A stretch of DNA of 64,000 nucleotides, from positions 1,736,001-1,800,000 of the forward strand of contig JBMNMU010000001.1 in the NCBI GenBank assembly GCA_050953505.1. Direction: 5' to 3'. This stretch comes from JBMNMU01 sp050953505. GTDB taxonomy: Bacteria; Bacillota; Clostridia; Peptostreptococcales; Anaerovoracaceae. The notes below the pieces were generated by a model. The model made no database searches. It was not told the DNA's origin and saw nothing but the letters and a program-made list of their open reading frames with translations. This document shows, in pieces, positions 60,001 to 64,000 of the stretch (the stretch's first letter is position 1; each line of letters opens with the position of its first letter). The position numbers and the translations under genes are program-made.

Positions 60001-62619
60001 AAAGGTGTTTGTAATTCCGATTTCTCCAGTTCTTGACTCTTTCGTTAATTGCACCCCTTCAGTGGAAGAATAGGTTACATCATAATCAGGAATCGCTATT
60101 TCTTCTACACTATAGGTATGGCCAAGGTCAAGTCCTGTAAATGTATGGCTCCATATATCCTCTTCACCAGATTTCGGAAGAGTAATTGAGGGGCCAGACA
60201 CCCCGTCCTTTAGAAGTACCAGAGTAATTTCATCTGGACGGAAGGTTGTATCTTCCTCATCACCTATCCATTGCTTTGTAACAGTAAGTTCGCCTTTTGG
60301 CGTAACATATTCGTTGGCAAAGGTGATGGTTTTATGCCTATCAGCAGGAATATCTTTTACAATGGTCACTTGCTGGATTGCAGAACCACTTATCCTATAG
60401 TCATCAGGTACAATTTCTTTAAATTCATAAGAACCAAATACTTTTGTTTCAAAATCATCGGTCCAAACAGCTGCATTTGAAGAGCCTGTTAAAAGGAAGG
60501 TTCCGGTTATATTGTTTGGTCCAGTATATTCAAATTGTAAAGACTCAGGTCTATCACCACTTGCATTTTCGTTGTCATTCCAATACTTTACAACGGTGAT
60601 TTTTCCTTCTGGCTCGTTGTATGTGTTTATTATCGTAATAGTTTGACTTAGCTGCTGTGCAGTAAACATAATGGATGCAGGAGTAGGGAGAACTTCGTAA
60701 TCCATTGGTATGCTACCAGAGACTTCTACTACTTTAAGGGGTGTGTCCAATGGTAGATTGGAAATTGTTGTTTGCCATTGAGGATTTGTTGAGCTGCTTA
60801 AAGTATGTGGCTCACCTACATCCTTCCATACTCCAGGAGATGTCTCTTTCTGAATTATAAAGTTTACATCTTGTTCTGGGCCATTTCCAACCCACTCCTT
60901 CACTACGGTGAGGGTTCCTTTTGGCACATATTTGTTGACAAAGGATAACTGACCTCCAGTCTGCTTATCCAATGTAAAGCTTTTTAGACTGTCATATTGC
61001 CAATGGGTTGGGGCAGTTTCATTTTCCTTTGCGTAAACAGTTAGCTTCCCATTATTATCAAACTCGTTGGCTGGGATGGTCAATGTTTGGGTGTCTTGGC
61101 CTGTTCCTTCCCCCGTTACAGTAATTGAGAATGGGGTTGTATTAATCTTACTGCTCAGGGCTTCATCGTAAAATAAATCGAAGGTAAATGTCCTTGCCTC
61201 ATTTGATACTGGGCCTTGAACTTGTTTGGTTATAGTGATTGGTATACTTATAGATTTTAATCTGAGAGTCAACCATCCGGTATGGTCTAGATCCTGCTCA
61301 ATAAGTCCTATCTCTGTATAAAATGGGTTTTCCTCTAATACATTGAAAACCCCTGATGCTAATTGATTTGTCTCATAATATCCTTCTGGTAAATCATTTT
61401 TGAGTTTAACTGTAAAGCTCACACTGTTCACATATTCAGCATCAATGGAGCTACCTGTAACACTGATTGGTATTGAGTTAAAATCATTCCCTGGAATAGC
61501 CCATTGTATCTTATTGCCTATTTTACTTAGGCCGGCTCCTGTATCTAAGGTTCCTGACAACTCAAACCCATCACCTAGAATATCTTCAATAATTAAATCA
61601 GTGTAATCAGGCTGGCCACTTTGATCAAGACTGTAAGATATTGGCGTGTAACCAATCAGCCTACTTGATATCGTTGTAAAGGCTTCTAAGATTTCAACCC
61701 AAGAATCCCCTGTAATGGTGCTTCCTGCTGACCAATATTTATAAGGTTCCTCAGGCTGCAATGCTCTAATTGCTAAAGAATCGCCTCCAACACCAATCCC
61801 GATGGTATAGATATCGATATCATCCCCTGGATTATTGGCGGTTCCATTTGTTTTTGTGTCCATACCTTGCCTTATAGTCCACTCTACAGAGGTATTATTG
61901 GCAGGATATTGTGTTATCCAACTTGTCGCAGTCAGGCTATTATCATAACGAGTAGGAGAACCATCACTCATTAAGATGATGATTGGTTTACGAAGCTGAC
62001 CATTTAGTTTATCGCCCTCACCTCTATCATTCACTAAAAATTTTCCCATACGAAAGCCATCTTGGATATTTGTGTAGGCAATGTTTAAAGTTCCCAATGG
62101 TACTGTTTGCAAATCACCGATTTTCTCCTTAATATCACTTTTGCTCAGGCTAAAATCAATTTCAGTTCGAGCGATGTTATTAAATTGAACCACAGCAACT
62201 CTATTTTGCTGTCCTGGAACATCAAGCAAAATATCAACCGCTTGTTTCGCCGCATCCTTCATGCTTTCCAATTTATTTTTTTGGCTTCCACTAGGTGTCT
62301 CGTCCATAGAATCCGAAGTATCTAATATAAGTATGACATCCAGGCTTGCCGCTGTATCCGTCGTCGTCCTCGGATAATCCTTTCCCACAGCTCGCAGGGT
62401 TATTTCGAATTCTCCATTGCCTAAATATTCAACACTTTTATCTGTCCATATTTCCCCTGGTTGCAAACTAGAGGGTAGGGGATTTGGAGTGTCGGCTCCA
62501 GGGTTCACGATTTCTAAATTACTGGACTCTGCTGCAAAGGATGTCGGGGCTGGTGTTAGGCCAATAACCAGTGCCAGTACTAGAATGAACGAATATATCT
62601 TCCTCCTATCTCTTTTCAT
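57019..62619 (-). CDS. Giant LPXTG cell-wall surface protein: vWFA domain plus Cna-B repeats
   Basis: The 1866-residue protein has a signal peptide (residues 1-29, ending SFAA), a von Willebrand A domain near 93-320 with the MIDAS DTSDS at 100-104, then about eight Cna-B modules that start with GxLxVxKxW (for example GTLTVVKEWVGNG and GELTVTKQWIGDE). These stiffen stalks by isopeptide bonds in relatives. A Glu/Gly-rich segment lies about 1060-1130, then two DUF11-like domains, a Gly9 run, and the sorting signal LPKTGG (1833-1838) before a membrane segment and RRRRMKGN. Such proteins are adhesins or pilus-like tips. A c-di-GMP riboswitch lies upstream. No sortase is in the window. Confidence 0.93.
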   Translation of the reverse strand: MKRDRRKIYSFILVLALVIGLTPAPTSFAAESSNLEIVNPGADTPNPLPSSLQPGEIWTDKSVEYLGNGEFEITLRAVGKDYPRTTTDTAASLDVILILDTSDSMDETPSGSQKNKLESMKDAAKQAVDILLDVPGQQNRVAVVQFNNIARTEIDFSLSKSDIKEKIGDLQTVPLGTLNIAYTNIQDGFRMGKFLVNDRGEGDKLNGQLRKPIIILMSDGSPTRYDNSLTATSWITQYPANNTSVEWTIRQGMDTKTNGTANNPGDDIDIYTIGIGVGGDSLAIRALQPEEPYKYWSAGSTITGDSWVEILEAFTTISSRLIGYTPISYSLDQSGQPDYTDLIIEDILGDGFELSGTLDTGAGLSKIGNKIQWAIPGNDFNSIPISVTGSSIDAEYVNSVSFTVKLKNDLPEGYYETNQLASGVFNVLEENPFYTEIGLIEQDLDHTGWLTLRLKSISIPITITKQVQGPVSNEARTFTFDLFYDEALSSKINTTPFSITVTGEGTGQDTQTLTIPANEFDNNGKLTVYAKENETAPTHWQYDSLKSFTLDKQTGGQLSFVNKYVPKGTLTVVKEWVGNGPEQDVNFIIQKETSPGVWKDVGEPHTLSSSTNPQWQTTISNLPLDTPLKVVEVSGSIPMDYEVLPTPASIMFTAQQLSQTITIINTYNEPEGKITVVKYWNDNENASGDRPESLQFEYTGPNNITGTFLLTGSSNAAVWTDDFETKVFGSYEFKEIVPDDYRISGSAIQQVTIVKDIPADRHKTITFANEYVTPKGELTVTKQWIGDEEDTTFRPDEITLVLLKDGVSGPSITLPKSGEEDIWSHTFTGLDLGHTYSVEEIAIPDYDVTYSSTEGVQLTKESRTGEIGITNTFKNPKGSITINKTWAEGGVKASVVRPSQITVQLWSGDALISYQVLPKPGDHPWTHTFEGLPLTKEGKAYTITETAEGSDGDKLAQYDQSIVYTGDGGSENGITLDHEKRSGTAEITNTYGKGTIIVIKDWKDKNNPLRERPKTATITLYKLVKEPILVPVEVPVVKEATDMPEPKEEEGTMEVSTMELGTMRLSTENEAAEEDVSNGEGTKGEGSVGADAREEGTEGEGSEQEGAEGQGTEQEGDTDENTDDVGKDVPHVTTEIVYKQQGWRTQKEFVAVKEITRPRTSVVFYDLEMTDEDGNETSYFIEEEEIPFYQTIISDQDGVILTKDNPNGIIKVTNKYTDPKGSLKVSKVWDHGNNPNRPNSAIIVLYGNGWPIAIKTITDEYTFNNLPLGVKYTVKELKVKNYQTSYSTLSYTPVKGESHVESGEIVITNKYIPEVSKLRVTKEWVGKKGAPVKIILSRSYETENGGSVIDESFRKTVILGDANNWSHVFKGLELYGPGGVKYQYSATERGRDLSLYTSENNHTPSLNVGRTANIKIINTYTPDKGQLTITKRWLGEDGQQPMTPPVTSIEAILVVDGVPEEGSMVLTEENNWTIVRSGLNVEKTYSVIETSNMEVFQVDYSPNKIKFNAQNLEKNIIITNQRTVDEPDITVTKTAINTNQVLEDGVAEFQYNILIKNTGNRTLTDLYLIDKVTPGEDATGASITYIPAPDQILEDGSVRFNLSGTLAPNEERHFIYKIKVDKPGTYDNHATAHGTYDGEEYIDEDNETIHVKKPGLSIIKSVIGATSRTGSSGTFNYELRIRNDGEFTLHNVTVQDIMTPPNVSATMVYNYGGALTFSAIDNTFEIGTLEAGGDDIIIAYSVALQGVGTYNNTATVTGLYEDELYGSGTLTDQDHASVRLATSGGGGGGGGGTTPDPDPPIEIIDEEIPLGPIPGDPDEPIILEDEEIPAGSLPKTGGVPAVLFFGAGALLVGSGLVLRRRRMKGN

Positions 62620-62741
62620 TTCTATTCACCTTCTTTCTTCTTCAACGACTCATTTTGATTTGTTTTGTTTCTAAAAGTTTGATAGGATCCAACCATTCCG
62701 CGAAAGCAAATATTTATCAAGTCTTCATTTCTTTTTCAATT

Positions 62742-62815
62742 AAAAAAGCCACCTTTTTTCACTCTCCTTTCATACCTTTCCGTATTTTCGAAAAGTTCTA
62801 AGTGAAATATGTGGC
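62742..62815 (-). terminator. Riboswitch expression-platform terminator, mutually exclusive with the aptamer's P1
   Basis: GCCACATATTTCACT (62801-62815 read on the minus strand) can pair with AGTGAAAAAAGGTGGC (62748-62763), followed by six T (62742-62747). Its 5' arm overlaps the 3' strand of the aptamer's P1 stem. So terminator and aptamer compete, and ligand binding would favour read-through. Confidence 0.75.
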
Positions 62816-62911
62816 AACCGGACAACCATTACATTTTTTTCTGTTATGTTTTAGGCTCCTAGCTTTGCGTCCCTCCTTTCGGTAGGTTTGCCCTTTCCAA
62901 ATTTCTAAGTT
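62806..62911 (-). promoter_or_regulatory. Cyclic di-GMP-I (GEMM-I) riboswitch
   Basis: The minus strand reads GGGCAAACC, CGAAAG, GGGACGCAAAGC, GGAGCCTAAAA, then ATGGTTGTCCGGTTGCC, the conserved blocks of the class I c-di-GMP aptamer, including the GNRA tetraloop (GAAA) and its receptor region. It lies about 190 bases upstream of the start codon of the LPXTG surface protein gene. It binds the second messenger c-di-GMP. Confidence 0.93.
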
Positions 62912-63030
62912 ACAACGTCAATAAATATTTATTAAACCTACTATCTCATATGTTAGTCACAAAACGGTCACACAGATCGAAGAAAGATTGTTAATTCTAT
63001 AACTTCAGCAACTTGTCATGATCAAAAAAT
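62912..63030. other. Promoter region of the riboswitch-controlled gene
   Basis: The DNA is AT-rich and should hold the promoter; a possible pair TTGTGA and TTAATA about 18 bases apart is near 62930-62965 on the minus strand. No better match was found. Confidence 0.35.
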
Positions 63031-63090
63031 AAAAAAGCCCCCTAGTAATGGCAAACAGCATTTTAAGCCGTTTACTACTACCAAGGAGCT
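63031..63090 (-). terminator. Rubrerythrin terminator
   Basis: A long imperfect hairpin (AGCTCC...TAGTAGTAAACGGC facing GTTTGCC...TTACTAGGGGGCT) ends in TTTTTT on the minus strand, about 60 bases past the rubrerythrin stop. Confidence 0.8.
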
Positions 63091-63147
63091 TATATGTTAT
63101 CGGTTTATATTTTATTTAATGTTTTTATTTTATTTTACATTAAACTA

Positions 63148-63684
63148 TTAATAGTTTTTGCAACGAACTTCAAAGTAGGCTTTTGAGTGAGCGCAAACAG
63201 GACATTCTTCAAAGGCTTTTTGACCAGTGTAAACATAGCCACAATTGCCACATTTCCACTCAACAATTTCATCCTTTTCAAAAACTTTTCCTTCTTCAAT
63301 GTTTTTCTTCAGTTTTCTATATCTTTCTTCGTGTTCTTTTTCAACAGATGCAACGCCTTCCATCTGGGCTGCGATTTCAGGGAAGCCTTCTTCTCTAGCT
63401 ACTTTCGCCATTTCTGCGTACATCTCTGTCCACTCGTAATTTTCACCTTCAGCTGCATCTTCAAGGTTTTCAGATGTGGTTCCAATGCCTTGAGCTAATT
63501 TGAACCATAGTTCTGCGTGTTCTTTTTCATTTGCCGCGGTTTCCGCAAAAATTGCTGCAATCTGCTCATAACCCTCTTTCTTTGCTCTAGAAGCATAGTA
63601 TGTGTACTTGTTTCTTGCCATAGATTCTCCTGCAAATGCTTGCAACAAATTTTCTAAGGTTTTAGTTCCTTTTAAATCCTTCAT
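63148..63684 (-). CDS. rbr: Rubrerythrin
   Basis: This diiron peroxidase reduces hydrogen peroxide, protecting anaerobes. The ferritin-like four-helix bundle is in residues 1-135, with paired Glu/His motifs (FAGESMARNKYTYYA, AANEKEHAELWFK, VEKEHEERYRKL). The C-terminal rubredoxin domain has CGNCGYVYTG and CPVCAHSKAYFEV. Length 178. GGAGGTACTAAG precedes the ATG and a strong terminator follows. It is monocistronic. Confidence 0.96.
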   Translation of the reverse strand: MKDLKGTKTLENLLQAFAGESMARNKYTYYASRAKKEGYEQIAAIFAETAANEKEHAELWFKLAQGIGTTSENLEDAAEGENYEWTEMYAEMAKVAREEGFPEIAAQMEGVASVEKEHEERYRKLKKNIEEGKVFEKDEIVEWKCGNCGYVYTGQKAFEECPVCAHSKAYFEVRCKNY

Positions 63685-63813
63685 CTTAGTACCTCCGTCT
63701 TTTGTAATGAATTACGTCTATATTAACACTAGCTTATTGATGCTTTATACCCATTTATCCTAACATGAATCGGGTAAATTGTCTATGAATTACTGGTGAA
63801 AAACGGTTATTTG

Positions 63814-64000
63814 TTACATTTTTTTACCCCAAACGCTACCGCCAATAAATTCTCGTAGGATTGAGTTATTCACAATTACAGAGTCGTCCTCAATAATTTC
63901 AAAGAATGCCAGAAACTTTAAAAGCCTCACTGCTTCTCCGTACTCTGGCTCCTCCCGAGTGATTACTTTTAAAAGAGGTTCAGCATACTTTCTCAAGACG
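63814..64000 (-). CDS. C-terminal end of a uridine kinase-like nucleoside kinase, 5' part outside window
   Basis: The frame is open to the window edge and encodes 61 visible codons. Its tail, with EAVRLLKFLAFFEII and VNNSILREFIGGSV, matches the end of the clostridial nucleoside kinases that fuse a TGS-type domain to a uridine kinase domain. The catalytic part lies beyond the window, so no function can be checked. Confidence 0.75.
   Translation of the reverse strand, partial: VLRKYAEPLLKVITREEPEYGEAVRLLKFLAFFEIIEDDSVIVNNSILREFIGGSVWGKKM

Overview
The window is a chromosomal segment from a low-GC, endospore-forming anaerobic Firmicute of the Clostridia. Sporulation genes (spoIIID, a bofA-type gene), oxygen-protection genes (flavodiiron-rubredoxin fusion, rubrerythrin), a ferredoxin, and the Bacillus-like order 4.5S RNA-dnaX-ebfC-recR-yaaL-bofA support this. 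I cannot name a species. Most genes lie on the minus strand.

Layout. 1-7.5 kb: a partial THUMP RNA methyltransferase, mbl, the arginine operon argC-argJ-argB-argD, and spoIIID. 7.5-14.4 kb: flavodiiron-rubredoxin, ferredoxin, shikimate kinase, an M20 amidohydrolase, tcdA, larE, and a formate/nitrite-type channel. 14.6-22.4 kb: a five-gene redox locus with a SAM methyltransferase carrying a Cys/His-rich insert, a radical SAM protein, a two-CxxC protein, an FAD/Fe-S/CCG-domain protein and a molybdenum hydroxylase. 22.4-25.3 kb: accessory region with a LuxR remnant, a 9-bp VNTR, and an IS256-family element inserted in a 105-bp tandem array. 25.3-29.5 kb: ssrA, smpB, three tandem signal peptidase paralogues (one without its catalytic dyad) and an RluA-family synthase. 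29.8-37.9 kb: two lineage-specific small proteins, an MltG-like fragment protein, fba, ilvE-ilvB-ilvN-ilvN, and nicotinate phosphoribosyltransferase. 38-47 kb: uvrBA with a LexA box, citrate synthase, larB and an APC permease. 47.8-51.3 kb: bofA to dnaX and the SRP RNA. 51.5-57 kb: an AIR-synthase-like protein, ligA and pcrA. 57-63 kb: a 1866-residue LPXTG surface protein behind a c-di-GMP-I riboswitch. 63-64 kb: rubrerythrin and the end of a nucleoside kinase.

Three themes stand out. First, the giant adhesin has a c-di-GMP-I aptamer whose closing strand can alternatively form a terminator, so it reads as a transcriptional ON switch. Second, the methyltransferase/radical SAM/dicluster/molybdenum hydroxylase locus looks like a dedicated cofactor or maturation system of unproven function. 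Third, the intergenic regions carry an unusual number of long palindromic repeats in several families, often touching gene 3' ends. All assignments rest on reading motifs and context; no database search was run.
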